From contig NZ_KB906398.1 in NCBI RefSeq assembly GCF_000381345.1, positions 642,642-706,641 on the forward strand: a stretch of 64,000 nucleotides of DNA, in the 5' to 3' direction. The notes under the pieces were generated by a model. That model was given only the letters and a program-made list of their open reading frames with translations, was not told the DNA's origin and did not search any database. This document shows, in pieces, positions 1 through 8,869 of this stretch; position 1 is the stretch's first letter; the number at the start of each line of letters is the position of its first letter. This DNA comes from Deinococcus apachensis DSM 19763 (GTDB taxonomy: Bacteria > Deinococcota > Deinococci > Deinococcales > Deinococcaceae). Position numbers and translations under genes: made by a program.

Positions 1-83
1 GAAATGGTACACCTTCAAGCTAATCAACCTACTGAGCAACTCCTACGCTGCTTCCCCTCTCACTCGCTCTGGTATATGTGTGC
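1..83. other. AT-richer left edge abutting broken comF
   Basis: These bases are clearly less GC-rich than what follows and contain no supportable gene. The comF reading frame breaks exactly where this composition begins, so this is foreign sequence or a rearrangement joint. An insertion-sequence end is the simplest guess, but no transposase or complete terminal repeat is visible because the window starts here. Confidence 0.45.
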
Positions 84-650
84 CTACGTGGTGGTCAGCA
101 CGTCGTCGAGCAGGAGGACCGGCCCGGGCGGGAGACGCCGGGTGTCGGCCCCAAAAGCCCCCACGAGATTCGCGGTCCGCTCGTGCGCGTGCAGCCGGGC
201 CTGCTGGGCGGTGGCACGGGTGCGGCGCAGGGCCGGGATGCTCGGCACCCCGAGAGAGGCGGCGACCGCCCCGGCCAGGAGCGCGGACTGGTTGAACCCC
301 CGCTCGCGCTCGCGCCCGGAATGGAGCGGGACGGGCACGACCGTGGCAATGTTCCAGGCCGTGGGCACCCCATCCGCCAGCGCCTCGCCCAGCGCCCCCG
401 CCAGGTCGCGCGCCCCACCGAACTTCAGCGCGCGGACGGCCCGGCGGGTCACACCCCGGTACGCGCCCAGCGTGACGAGGTGCTCCTCCGGGCGGGGCCA
501 CAGGGGCGAGTGGGTCTCGACCCGGGGGCGGAGGACCGCGCGGCAACCCGGGCACAGGCCCGCCGAGCGCCCGAGTTGCCCGTTGCAGCCGGGGCAGCGG
601 CGGGGCAGGAGTGCCCGCAGCATTCCCTGAACGGCGCTCAGGTCAGGCAT
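84..650 (-). pseudogene. comF: ComF-family phosphoribosyltransferase, 3' end lost
   Basis: This is a 188-residue ComF homologue, a family tied to natural DNA uptake and built on a type I phosphoribosyltransferase fold. The N-terminus has a zinc-ribbon pattern (CPGC at 19-22 and CPGC at 33-36). A family motif RERGFNQ lies at about 115-121, and a basic R-T-Q-R-N stretch at 145-161. The frame ends LLLDDVLTTT, inside the PRPP-binding loop, where the family continues with T-G-A-T and about 25 more residues. The stop comes from the AT-richer left-edge DNA, so the gene looks interrupted and probably inactive for PRPP chemistry. The ATG overlaps the stop of the upstream 174-residue gene, which points to translational coupling. 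Confidence 0.8.
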
Positions 651-1167
651 GTCCGGCCCCGGCGAGTTCGTCCACGAAGAGGGGCGGGGTGGTGGCCTCC
701 ACCCGCTGCCACACCCGGCCCAGCGCGTCGGGGTCGAGCAGGGGCGCGGCGAGCGACAGGCAGGTGAGGTGGTGGGCACACACCAGCCGCACGCCCAGGT
801 CACCCAGACGCTCATGCTCGGTGGGGGTCAGGAGGGCCGCGAAGGCGCCCGGGTCCCCCAGCGCCGGGTGCCCGCCCTGGCGGATTGCGGCGCGTAGGAA
901 CGCGGCGACCTCGGCGGGGTTGAGCCAGAAGCCGAACATCAGCTCGTCGGAGAGCTGGTCCAGCCGCCCCATGCGGGCGTGGTCCAGGCCCTCGCGGACG
1001 AGGCCGCGGGCGAGGGCCTGGCGCTCCAGGCGCAGCGCCGCGTACCCGGACAGGCTGAGCAGCTCTCCGCGCGGGGTCACCCGGCCGCCCACCGCCGCGC
1101 GCAGACGGTAGGCCAGCACGTAGCCCTGGAATTCCAGCAGCATCTCCCTGAGGCCGTCATGGGTCAC
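643..1167 (-). CDS. Conserved-looking hypothetical protein upstream of comF
   Basis: I do not recognise this 174-residue protein. It is largely helical and rich in Leu, Ala and Arg, with no signal peptide, membrane segment or cysteine cluster. I use a GTG start because a TAGAAT -10 box (1174-1179) ends six bases before it, giving a leaderless transcript. The gene overlaps comF by eight bases, so the two form one operon. It could be a small helical accessory to competence or nucleotide metabolism, but that is inferred only from the neighbour. Confidence 0.65.
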   Translation of the reverse strand: MTHDGLREMLLEFQGYVLAYRLRAAVGGRVTPRGELLSLSGYAALRLERQALARGLVREGLDHARMGRLDQLSDELMFGFWLNPAEVAAFLRAAIRQGGHPALGDPGAFAALLTPTEHERLGDLGVRLVCAHHLTCLSLAAPLLDPDALGRVWQRVEATTPPLFVDELAGAGHA

Positions 1168-1173
1168 CGGGCC

Positions 1174-1179
1174 ATTCTA
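1174..1179 (-). promoter_or_regulatory. Leaderless -10 box TAGAAT
   Basis: TAGAAT reads toward the GTG at 1167 with six bases between them and no Shine-Dalgarno sequence, the spacing expected for a leaderless mRNA. Confidence 0.55.
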
Positions 1180-1386
1180 GGGAGGCCCCTTCCGGCGCAA
1201 CCGTGAGGCCGTGGGGGAACTGCGGCGGGGCCTTCCTCGTACCCTTTCCGGAGGGACCCCCGCAAAGCCAGCGGGACAAAGGCCATCCGGCGGAACCCTA
1301 CGCTGACGGGGCAAGGACAGTCTGGAGACCCCGGAACGGCTGGTGGGCCGCACCGTTCAGGTCTGGATCAAGGGAGTGAACAGGGA

Positions 1387-1680
1387 ATGCAGCTTCTCAG
1401 GCGTGGGCACAAGTTCGAGTACCGGGACCACCGGGGCGTGGACCAGCAGGGCGTGGTGGACGTGTGGGTCAGCAAGGCGGGGGACCGGGCCGTGCTCGTG
1501 CTGCGCGGTCTTCCTCACCCCGAGGCGCAGGCCCAGGCCGACAAGGCGCTGCTGACCCTCACGCACACCTGCCTGCCCTACCTGCTGCGCCCTGACGCGC
1601 GGCTGGGCGTGCTCGTGCTGCGTCCCCGGGGGGACGAGGACGCCAAGGCCCGCGCGCTCGTCCTGCCGCTGAGCGCGTAG
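1387..1680 (+). CDS. Small hypothetical protein, 97 aa
   Basis: This is a small, soluble, mixed-charge protein with no recognisable family. It starts MQLLRRGHKFEY and has an alternating pattern of short predicted strands (VVDVWV, AVLVLRG, GVLVLRP), which suggests a compact alpha/beta or beta fold. A GGGAG sequence about eight bases upstream supports the ATG. It stands alone on the plus strand between two minus-strand genes, with a 219-base gap upstream that would carry its promoter. Function unknown. Confidence 0.55.
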   Translation: MQLLRRGHKFEYRDHRGVDQQGVVDVWVSKAGDRAVLVLRGLPHPEAQAQADKALLTLTHTCLPYLLRPDARLGVLVLRPRGDEDAKARALVLPLSA

Positions 1681-1686
1681 CGAACG

Positions 1687-2091
1687 TCACTCCAGCACGT
1701 ACCGCACGCCCTCCTCGAAGGTCACCCGGTCCACCTCCGTGCGCGGCAGGACGAGGTTGCGCTTCCAGGGCATCCAGTCCGTCTGCCCGGTCGACGAGCG
1801 CAGAAACCCGTGCAGCCCGATCTCCACCGTCCGCACCTCGCCCGTGAGCCAGGCGGCAAGAATGGCGCGCAGCGTCTCGGGGTCACGCAGGGGGCCGGTC
1901 AGGCGGGCGGAGGGCACCGGGCTCCCGGGCTCGTCGTGGCGGGCATAGAGGTCCACCGTGAAGCCCTCGGCGGGGCGCAGCACGGCCAGCGCCGCCTCGC
2001 GCGGCAGGGCCTGGGCGAAGGTCACGTGCAGGTCGAGGTCATGGCCGCGCACACCCTTGTCCGTGCGCGAGGAGGCGGGGGGCTTGGTCAT
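1687..2091 (-). CDS. Hypothetical protein, 134 aa
   Basis: An unrecognised cytoplasmic protein with no signal peptide or membrane segment. The middle contains short beta-like stretches (FTVDLYARHD, VRTVEIGLHG) and the end is acidic (VTFEEGVRYVLE). The start is well supported: a TACCCT -10 box (2098-2103) lies six bases before the ATG with no Shine-Dalgarno sequence, so it is probably leaderless. It converges with the small plus-strand gene ending at 1680. No function can be assigned. Confidence 0.6.
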   Translation of the reverse strand: MTKPPASSRTDKGVRGHDLDLHVTFAQALPREAALAVLRPAEGFTVDLYARHDEPGSPVPSARLTGPLRDPETLRAILAAWLTGEVRTVEIGLHGFLRSSTGQTDWMPWKRNLVLPRTEVDRVTFEEGVRYVLE

Positions 2092-2097
2092 GGCAGG

Positions 2098-2103
2098 AGG
2101 GTA
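2098..2103 (-). promoter_or_regulatory. Leaderless -10 box TACCCT
   Basis: TACCCT on the minus strand, six bases before the ATG at 2091; no Shine-Dalgarno sequence is present. Confidence 0.5.
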
Positions 2104-2127
2104 GCAGGGGGAGCGCCGATGGACCCC

Positions 2128-4062
2128 TCAGCGCCCCAGCCCCTCGCTGAAAGCCACCCCATCCGCCCATTCCGGGTGGTCGATCAGGGGATTGCGGTTC
2201 CCCTGCCGCTCGAAGATGGCGGCGTTGCGGTGCCGTTCCCACTCGGCTGGAGGTTCTGAAGTGTGCCACGCGAGCAGGGTCGTCAGGTGGCGCTCGCCGT
2301 ACTGGCGCACCACGCCGGGATAACGCAGCAGGAAGTACAGCGTGGCGCGGGCAGCGGCCCCCTTGCCGTGCGCGGGCTCGAACTCGCCGGGGTCGCGCCG
2401 TCCGCAGTCGCTCCTGACTGCCTCGCCGTAGTCAGGGAAGTCGAAGTAGGGGGTATTGCCCCGGAACGAGTTGCAGCCCGGCTCGCAGGCGAAGAGGTGG
2501 TGCAGGTCACCGCGCATGGGCTCGCGCTTGCCGAACCACGACTGCGGGACGACGTGCTCGCAGTTGTACGGCAGCGCCTCCTCCAGCGCGTCCACGCTCA
2601 GCCCCTCGCGGGCGGCCAGGGTGGTGCGGCGTTCCTGGGCGGCGCGGTCGGCGGCGATCAGCTCTTCCGGCGTGTGCTCGCGCGCCGAGTAGAGGCTGCG
2701 GAGTTTGCCGTCGGGCCAGAGGTCCACCCAGGGGTAGAGTTCGCCAGCGGGGTCGTAGGTGGGGGTCCGGGTGTGCGTCCGGGTCACGAGGTCCGAGAGG
2801 GCCAGGAAGCGGGCCTGCGGGGTGCCCCCCTCTGGCAAATCCGTGTAGTAGGCCGCGGCTTTCCCGGCATCTTCCGGGTCGAGGTAGGGGCGGGGAGGTG
2901 CAGGCGCGGGATTGGACCCTCCCTCTTCCCCACCCACCCGCAGGCGCAGGGTGACGGGCAGGCTCGCCACGCCATCTGGCCCCACCGTCACGGCGCCCAG
3001 GTCAAGCACGCGGCCCACCTCGGCCTGCACTTCGGACGGACCCGGCAGCGGTGGGCGCTGGGCAGCAAGGACCTCCGCGACGAGGGCATTCCCTACGGCA
3101 TCCGAACGGGCGCGCAGGTCCTCGACAATGCGGCTGATGCGCACGCCCTCGTTGGCGATCCAGTCGATCAGGGTGTCCGAGTCGCCGGGTTGCAGGGGCT
3201 GGCCGTCGCGGCGCAGGGGGCGGCCCTGGGCGTCGGTGCGGGGAACGCCGCTGTGGTGCAGGGCCACGACCTCCCAGGTGTCGCTGAAGACGGGGCTGCC
3301 GCTCGATCCCGGCGCCGTGTCCGTCTCGTAGTGCAGGAAGTCGGGCAGCAGGTCCACCAGCCGGTTCTCGCGCAGCGCAACCTGTTTGGGCTCGCCGGAG
3401 GGATGCTGGACGATGCTCAGCGCCTCGCCGACGAGTACCTTGCCCGTCGTCCCGAAGAGGGGCAGCCAGCCGAGGGCGGACGTGTCCCCCCCCACGGCGA
3501 CGAGCGAGTAGTCCAGCGCCTCCGACGTGAGGAAGAGGGCGTCCGGGTCGAGGTTCAGGGTCACGCGGTTTTGAAGGGTGCCGCCCGCGCTCAGCTCGTA
3601 GTTGAACTCGATGACCGAGGTGCGGGCCACGGCGGCGTCCTCCAACACGTGGTGGTTGGTCAGGATCGCGCGGGGGCTGCACAGCCAGCCCGTCCCGAAA
3701 CCCTGCGTACGGCCCTGCGCGTCTTTAAGCACGACGCGGCCCACGGAACGCGCCGCTGACCGCGCGAGGTCCAGGTAAGCGACCCCCACCAGGTCGTTCG
3801 CGCCGATGATCCGCTCCAGCGGGAGCCGGGTGTCCTCGGGCAACCGGGCGGCGACCGTCAGTGCGTCCTCGTGACCCTCGGCGACGGCCCGGGCGTCGGG
3901 CAGGGGTACGCCCAGGCGGGTCAGGCGGGCCTCGACCCGGAACTGCGAGTCGGCGGCGAGGGGGCCGCCCACGGTCAGGTGCTGCATCGTCATGGCCCGC
4001 TCGGGGTCACGCTGGAGGAAGCGGGCCTGCGTCTGCTCCAGCACTTCAGGCGGAATGTCCAT
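2128..4062 (-). CDS. Trypsin-like serine protease fused to endonuclease I domain
   Basis: This 644-residue protein joins two catalytic domains. Residues 1-100 are helical and unclassified. Residues 105-280 form a V8/trypsin-like protease with a full triad: His138 in TNHHVL, Asp184 in DYSLV and Ser254 in GSSGSP. After a linker (about 320-395), residues 400-640 match the EndA/endonuclease I nuclease family, with YNCEHVVPQSWF (499-510), DLHHLF (519-524), NSFRGN (531-536) and the C-terminal GNRNPLIDHPEW (621-632). No signal peptide is seen, unlike secreted EndA nucleases. The ATG is chosen because TAGCCT ends five bases upstream; the longer open frame upstream is low-complexity GC shadow. A self-processing or damage-triggered nuclease is possible but inferred. 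Confidence 0.9.
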   Translation of the reverse strand: MDIPPEVLEQTQARFLQRDPERAMTMQHLTVGGPLAADSQFRVEARLTRLGVPLPDARAVAEGHEDALTVAARLPEDTRLPLERIIGANDLVGVAYLDLARSAARSVGRVVLKDAQGRTQGFGTGWLCSPRAILTNHHVLEDAAVARTSVIEFNYELSAGGTLQNRVTLNLDPDALFLTSEALDYSLVAVGGDTSALGWLPLFGTTGKVLVGEALSIVQHPSGEPKQVALRENRLVDLLPDFLHYETDTAPGSSGSPVFSDTWEVVALHHSGVPRTDAQGRPLRRDGQPLQPGDSDTLIDWIANEGVRISRIVEDLRARSDAVGNALVAEVLAAQRPPLPGPSEVQAEVGRVLDLGAVTVGPDGVASLPVTLRLRVGGEEGGSNPAPAPPRPYLDPEDAGKAAAYYTDLPEGGTPQARFLALSDLVTRTHTRTPTYDPAGELYPWVDLWPDGKLRSLYSAREHTPEELIAADRAAQERRTTLAAREGLSVDALEEALPYNCEHVVPQSWFGKREPMRGDLHHLFACEPGCNSFRGNTPYFDFPDYGEAVRSDCGRRDPGEFEPAHGKGAAARATLYFLLRYPGVVRQYGERHLTTLLAWHTSEPPAEWERHRNAAIFERQGNRNPLIDHPEWADGVAFSEGLGR

Positions 4063-4067
4063 GTGCC

Positions 4068-4073
4068 AGGCTA
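4068..4073 (-). promoter_or_regulatory. Leaderless -10 box TAGCCT
   Basis: TAGCCT reads toward the ATG at 4062 with five intervening bases and no Shine-Dalgarno sequence. It fixes the start of the protease-nuclease fusion. Confidence 0.45.
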
Positions 4074-4138
4074 GCGGGTCAGGGTGAGGAGGACAAACCG
4101 CACCTCGGGCGACGCCCAGCACAGCCCACCAGGCCTCA

Positions 4139-4822
4139 TCACTGGAAAAAGCTGAACCGCCAGGGCGTGGGGGGCTCGGTATCCCCGCCCTGCACAACGA
4201 GTTGCCGCCTGTTCTCGCCCAGATCCTTTTCGGTGATGGAGACGGTGTTCCACCCCTTTCGCAGGAACACGTTGATGGCCGCGCTGCGTGCCCAACTCGT
4301 GGGTGGAGGGCTCCACGACCAGGACTCCCCCGTGCAGGACTTCTGACCGCTGACCCGCACATCCCGGTCCACATAGACGAGCACGACCCTCGTCTCGCCC
4401 TGCCGCCTCAGCAGCATGGGCATAGGTGGAGCGGGAGAGGTCTGGGGTGTTGGGGCAAGCCCGAGCGGCAGGCTCACCAGCCCCTCCGCCCGGGCCTGCC
4501 GATTGGACACCGTCACAGTATCGAGCGCACAATCCGCCCCGATCACGCTCGGCAACAGAACCTCTTCCGCCCCTGAAAACAGGTTGAAGGGAACGAACGG
4601 CGCCGCAACTGTGAGGGTTCCATCCCCCTGCACCGTTCCCAGATGCGCCGGTCCATAATGGACCTCCGCCGTCCGGCCTGCCTCCCAATTCTCTACCGTC
4701 CCCGAAAGCGTCAGCATTTCTCCCATCGCGCTCTCGCGCAGGGGCGGAAGCGCCTCGGGGAGGACTGCGAGGTGCCCGCAGGCGGCGAGGGCCAGGGGAA
4801 GCAGCAGCGCGAGACGTTTCAC
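4139..4822 (-). CDS. Putative lipoprotein, 227 aa
   Basis: The product begins with a basic residue pair and a hydrophobic stretch ending in a lipobox LAAC, so it is probably exported and lipid-anchored. The mature part has a proline-rich tract (about 140-155) and beta-rich segments, with no family I can name. The GTG start at 4822 is preceded by CTGGAGGGGT, a strong Shine-Dalgarno sequence about five bases away, so I prefer it over the longer frame. It lies 76 bases upstream of the protease-nuclease start and on the same strand. Co-transcription is possible, but that gene has its own leaderless -10 box. Confidence 0.7.
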   Translation of the reverse strand: MKRLALLLPLALAACGHLAVLPEALPPLRESAMGEMLTLSGTVENWEAGRTAEVHYGPAHLGTVQGDGTLTVAAPFVPFNLFSGAEEVLLPSVIGADCALDTVTVSNRQARAEGLVSLPLGLAPTPQTSPAPPMPMLLRRQGETRVVLVYVDRDVRVSGQKSCTGESWSWSPPPTSWARSAAINVFLRKGWNTVSITEKDLGENRRQLVVQGGDTEPPTPWRFSFFQ

Positions 4823-4929
4823 CCCTCCAGGGTACGGGACCCGACGGGCCGCCGGGGACAAAATTGTGGACGCTCCAAAAGTCGGGGACCGGGAGAAGTC
4901 TGCCCGGTCCCCAAGGAGGTGTTGGCTCT

Positions 4930-6224
<1,295 letters not shown>

Positions 6225-6225
<1 letters not shown>

Positions 6226-6527
6226 TATTCGGCCTCCACCGTGCGGGGCACGCGCACGAAGCCGTCCTGGGTCTCGGGCGCCAGGGCCTCGACCACGTCG
6301 CGGCTGAACACGGCGCCGGGTTCGTCCTCCCGCAGCACGTTCACGAGGTCCACCGGGCGCTGCATCTCCTCCACGCCGCTCGTGTCCACGGCGCTGAGTT
6401 GCTCGAAGTAGCCCAGGATGGCGTTCAGGTCCGCTTGCATGCTCTCCCGCTCCTCGGGGGTCAGTTCCAGCCGCGCGAGGTGCGCGAGATGCTCGATTTG
6501 GGCCGCGTCGATCATGCCGGTGCTCAT
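6225..6527 (-). CDS. gatC: Asp-tRNA(Asn)/Glu-tRNA(Gln) amidotransferase subunit C
   Basis: GatC is the small structural subunit of the GatCAB amidotransferase, which converts mischarged Glu-tRNA(Gln) or Asp-tRNA(Asn). The 100-residue product has the family pattern: an N-terminal helix with [12 protein letters not shown] and EERE, then [17 protein letters not shown] and a C-terminal segment ending in VPRTVEAE. The gatA and gatB genes are not in this window. The ATG at 6527 lies ten bases after TATACT with no Shine-Dalgarno sequence; an internal ATG four codons later is an alternative. It heads the gatC-serS pair. Confidence 0.92.
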
Positions 6528-6537
6528 TATGAAGGGG

Positions 6538-6543
6538 AGTATA
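6538..6543 (-). promoter_or_regulatory. -10 box TATACT for gatC-serS
   Basis: TATACT on the minus strand, ten bases before the gatC ATG. The mRNA would have at most a few untranslated bases. Confidence 0.5.
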
Positions 6544-6586
6544 CGGGCACTCATGCACGGTCAGGAGCGGCACGAGAGGCTGGGGC

Positions 6587-7438
6587 ATGACCATAAAAGT
6601 TCTGCTCTGCCTGTCCCTGGCCCTGGGGGCGTGTGCCTCGGCCCAAGGCGTGACCTCGATTCCCGCCACGCCGATTGGTGCTCCCACCCCATCCACGACG
6701 ACGAACGCGAGTGATCCCGTCTACCCCTCGGGCTTCCGCCTCTCGCAGCTTCAGGCCGCCTCCGCCGCACTTCAAGGCCTGCCCGGCCTGACGGCGAAGG
6801 AGATCGACCCCGCCCAGGGCCGCCTGCGGGTGACGGTGGGGACCGCCGTGGAGCGGGTCGCCGTGCTGCAACGCCTGCGGGAGGCGGGGCTGAGCAGCAG
6901 CCTCGTGACCTTCACGGCGAGCGGGGCGGCCTCCAATCTTCCGGGGGCGACCGGGACCGTGACGACCACTCCGGGGACGGGCACCGCACCGAGCACCCCG
7001 ACGACGCCCACCTCTGCCGGAGGCCGCGTGACCGTCACCGAACTCGCCAGCGGCACCAATGCCAACGTCGCCACCGCCGCCGTGCAGGTGGCGACCAGCC
7101 AGGCGGCCCTGAACGCCCTGTATACCCTCGCCTACGGACGCCAAACCGGAACTCCCGCCGTGCCCACCCTGCGCTCCGGCGAGACGGTCGTCGGCGTCTT
7201 CCTGGGCCAGCGGCCCACCGGGGGCTACGGCGTTCGTGCGACCGGGGCCAGCGTGCAGGGCGACACCCTGACTCTGACGGTGGAGGTGCGGACCCCCGGT
7301 CCCGGGGCCATCACCACCCAGGCGCTCACGAGCCCATGGACACTGGTGCGCGTGTCCGGAACCTTCCGCAGCGTGCGGGTGGTGGACGCCTCAGGCCGCC
7401 CCCTCCAGAGCGGGGCAGGTGGCGGGCAGACCCGCTGA
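6587..7438 (+). CDS. Secreted PrcB-C-domain-like protein
   Basis: The N-terminus is a signal peptide (KVLLCLSLALGACASAQG) that could also be read as a lipobox. A first module (about 45-115) has alpha/beta character. Next come a Thr/Pro/Gly-rich linker (about 118-143) and a C-terminal beta domain (about 195-265). That domain has SGETVVGVFLGQRPTGGYGV and TLTLTVEVRTPGPGA, the pattern of the PrcB C-terminal domain found in protease-complex accessory lipoproteins. GAGAGG upstream serves as Shine-Dalgarno sequence. It is divergent from gatC, with their starts about 60 bases apart. Its role in proteolysis or envelope binding is inferred from the fold only. Confidence 0.75.
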   Translation: MTIKVLLCLSLALGACASAQGVTSIPATPIGAPTPSTTTNASDPVYPSGFRLSQLQAASAALQGLPGLTAKEIDPAQGRLRVTVGTAVERVAVLQRLREAGLSSSLVTFTASGAASNLPGATGTVTTTPGTGTAPSTPTTPTSAGGRVTVTELASGTNANVATAAVQVATSQAALNALYTLAYGRQTGTPAVPTLRSGETVVGVFLGQRPTGGYGVRATGASVQGDTLTLTVEVRTPGPGAITTQALTSPWTLVRVSGTFRSVRVVDASGRPLQSGAGGGQTR

Positions 7439-7528
7439 GGCCAACCGAGCTTTGCTGCTGGCGCGTGGGCTCGCCGGGCCAGCCTCCGCCTACTGTGCAA
7501 GGACAACCTAGCGGTTAGAACGCCCCAA

Positions 7529-7551
7529 CCCCCCTTCCGCGCGAAGGGGGG
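7529..7551. terminator. Hairpin terminator between prcB-like gene and lacI
   Basis: A perfect nine-base stem CCCCCCTTC/GAAGGGGGG with loop CGCGC lies between two converging genes. The following ATTGTTCTG gives a short T-rich tail on the plus strand. Confidence 0.75.
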
Positions 7552-7595
7552 ATTGTTCTGTGGCGCGACAGGGTCAACCTGAAGGACCTCCTTCC

Positions 7596-8621
7596 CTACC
7601 CCGCCCGGCTCGACGGCACGGCCCGCGGAGTGGCGCAACTGAGGCGGGAGATCAGCCTCGCCGGGAAAACACGGCTGGAAACGGCTTCACCGCCGATCAG
7701 CGAGATCATCCCCCGCGCCGCGCTCACCGCCATCTCCGCCACCGGCTGCTCCAGCACCGTGATCGGCGGGGTGACGAGCGAGGTCCACGGGTAGTTGTCG
7801 AAGGTGACGAGGCTGAGGTCGTCGGGAATACGCCAGCCCCGCTCGCGGACGGCGCGGAAGGCCCCGATTCCCTCGGTGCCAGTCAGGGCGATGATCGCGG
7901 TGGGGGGCGTGTCCAGGGCCATGAGTTCGTGGGTGAGGCGATAGGCCGTCTCCTCGGTCAAGAGGGTAACGCGCTGGTACTCGGCGGGGACGGTCAGCCC
8001 CAGCCCGGCCATGATCTGAGGGAAAGCCTTGCTGCGCGTCTCGGGGTGTATCTGCGGGTGGTAGGTGCCCAGGGCGGCGATGTGCTCGTGCCCGAGGCCG
8101 TGCAGGTACCGGACCGCCTCCTCCATCGCGCGCTCGTTGTCGAGCATGAAGCCGGGGTACGGGCTGCCGGGCGGGATATAGTCGAACTCCAGCAGGTGAA
8201 CGCCCCGGCCCGCGAGGCGGCGCAGGTAGTCGCGGCTCTCGTCGCCGTACCCGGGGCGCAGGATGATGCCCGCCACGCGCTGGCCGTACAGGCGCTGGAG
8301 TTCGGTGAGTTCGCGGGCGGCGCTGTATTCGTTCTCGCTGATGATCAGCGTGTAGCCCGCTGCGGCGAGGGTGCGGCCCGCGACGCGCGCAAATTCGGCG
8401 AAGAACGGCTCGACGACGCTCGCCACGATCAGCCCCACCGTGCGGCTCTGGCCGCCGCGCAGGCTGCCCGCGCGCTGATCGGGCTCGTACTCCAGGGTCT
8501 GCACGGCGGCCCGCACGCGGGCGAGGGTCTCGGGCGAGAGCTTGTCCGGTTCCCGCAGGGCGCGTTTGGCGGTGGTGGGGGAAACGCCCGCTAGGCGCGC
8601 GACGTCCTGGATGGTTGCCAC
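7596..8621 (-). CDS. LacI-family transcriptional regulator of the polyol operon
   Basis: A 341-residue repressor-type protein. It has an N-terminal helix-turn-helix (ATIQDVARLAGVSPTTAKRA), a hinge helix region, then a periplasmic-binding-protein-like effector domain (about 60-330). It is transcribed away from the polyol transporter/dehydrogenase cluster, so a polyol or its keto-sugar is the likely effector. The GTG at 8621 is preferred because TACAAT ends seven bases before it. An ATG nine bases further upstream overlaps this box and has only a distant AGGAGG. Two operator-like palindromes lie in the divergent promoter region, so it probably controls itself as well as the operon. Confidence 0.92.
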   Translation of the reverse strand: MATIQDVARLAGVSPTTAKRALREPDKLSPETLARVRAAVQTLEYEPDQRAGSLRGGQSRTVGLIVASVVEPFFAEFARVAGRTLAAAGYTLIISENEYSAARELTELQRLYGQRVAGIILRPGYGDESRDYLRRLAGRGVHLLEFDYIPPGSPYPGFMLDNERAMEEAVRYLHGLGHEHIAALGTYHPQIHPETRSKAFPQIMAGLGLTVPAEYQRVTLLTEETAYRLTHELMALDTPPTAIIALTGTEGIGAFRAVRERGWRIPDDLSLVTFDNYPWTSLVTPPITVLEQPVAEMAVSAARGMISLIGGEAVSSRVFPARLISRLSCATPRAVPSSRAG

Positions 8622-8628
8622 GGGAAAC

Positions 8629-8634
8629 ATTGTA
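8629..8634 (-). promoter_or_regulatory. Leaderless -10 box TACAAT for lacI-type gene
   Basis: TACAAT on the minus strand, seven bases before the GTG at 8621, matching the spacing seen at several other starts in this window. Confidence 0.55.
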
Positions 8635-8673
8635 GTCGCCTCGCCTCCTGTGCCCTCATGCTAGGGCAAGGCC

Positions 8674-8687
8674 TGGTCTCGTGACCA
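8674..8687. promoter_or_regulatory. Operator-like palindrome 1 (TGGTCTCGTGACCA)
   Basis: Arms TGGTC and GACCA flank a central TCGT. Its reverse complement differs from the second site (8760-8773) at one base of fourteen. The centres are 86 bp apart, close to eight helical turns, compatible with a DNA loop held by a tetrameric LacI-type repressor. Confidence 0.65.
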
Positions 8688-8759
8688 TTTCGGTGGATGA
8701 ACCGAGTTCAGTTAGCCTTTCTCTTCCATAGACAGGCCAGCTCAGCTGTGTTTAACTGA

Positions 8760-8773
8760 TGGACACGAGACCA
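8760..8773. promoter_or_regulatory. Operator-like palindrome 2 (TGGACACGAGACCA)
   Basis: This is the second copy of the operator-like element, in opposite orientation and 97 bases before the binding-protein start. The ten-base core CACGAGACCA is a perfect inverted copy of bases 8674-8683. Confidence 0.65.
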
Positions 8774-8869
8774 TTTCCAGCGCGGGGTGGAGCGGCCACC
8801 CTGCCCGTCCCCGCCCGCGTGTCGGGGGCGACGCACCGCGCCGTCTCCCGCCCCGGTGGAGGTTCCCGC

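Noticed and set aside
2263..3759. Plus-strand 498-codon frame inside the protease-nuclease gene
   Set aside because: It is antisense to conserved catalytic motifs and has a low-complexity Gly/Val/Ala composition.
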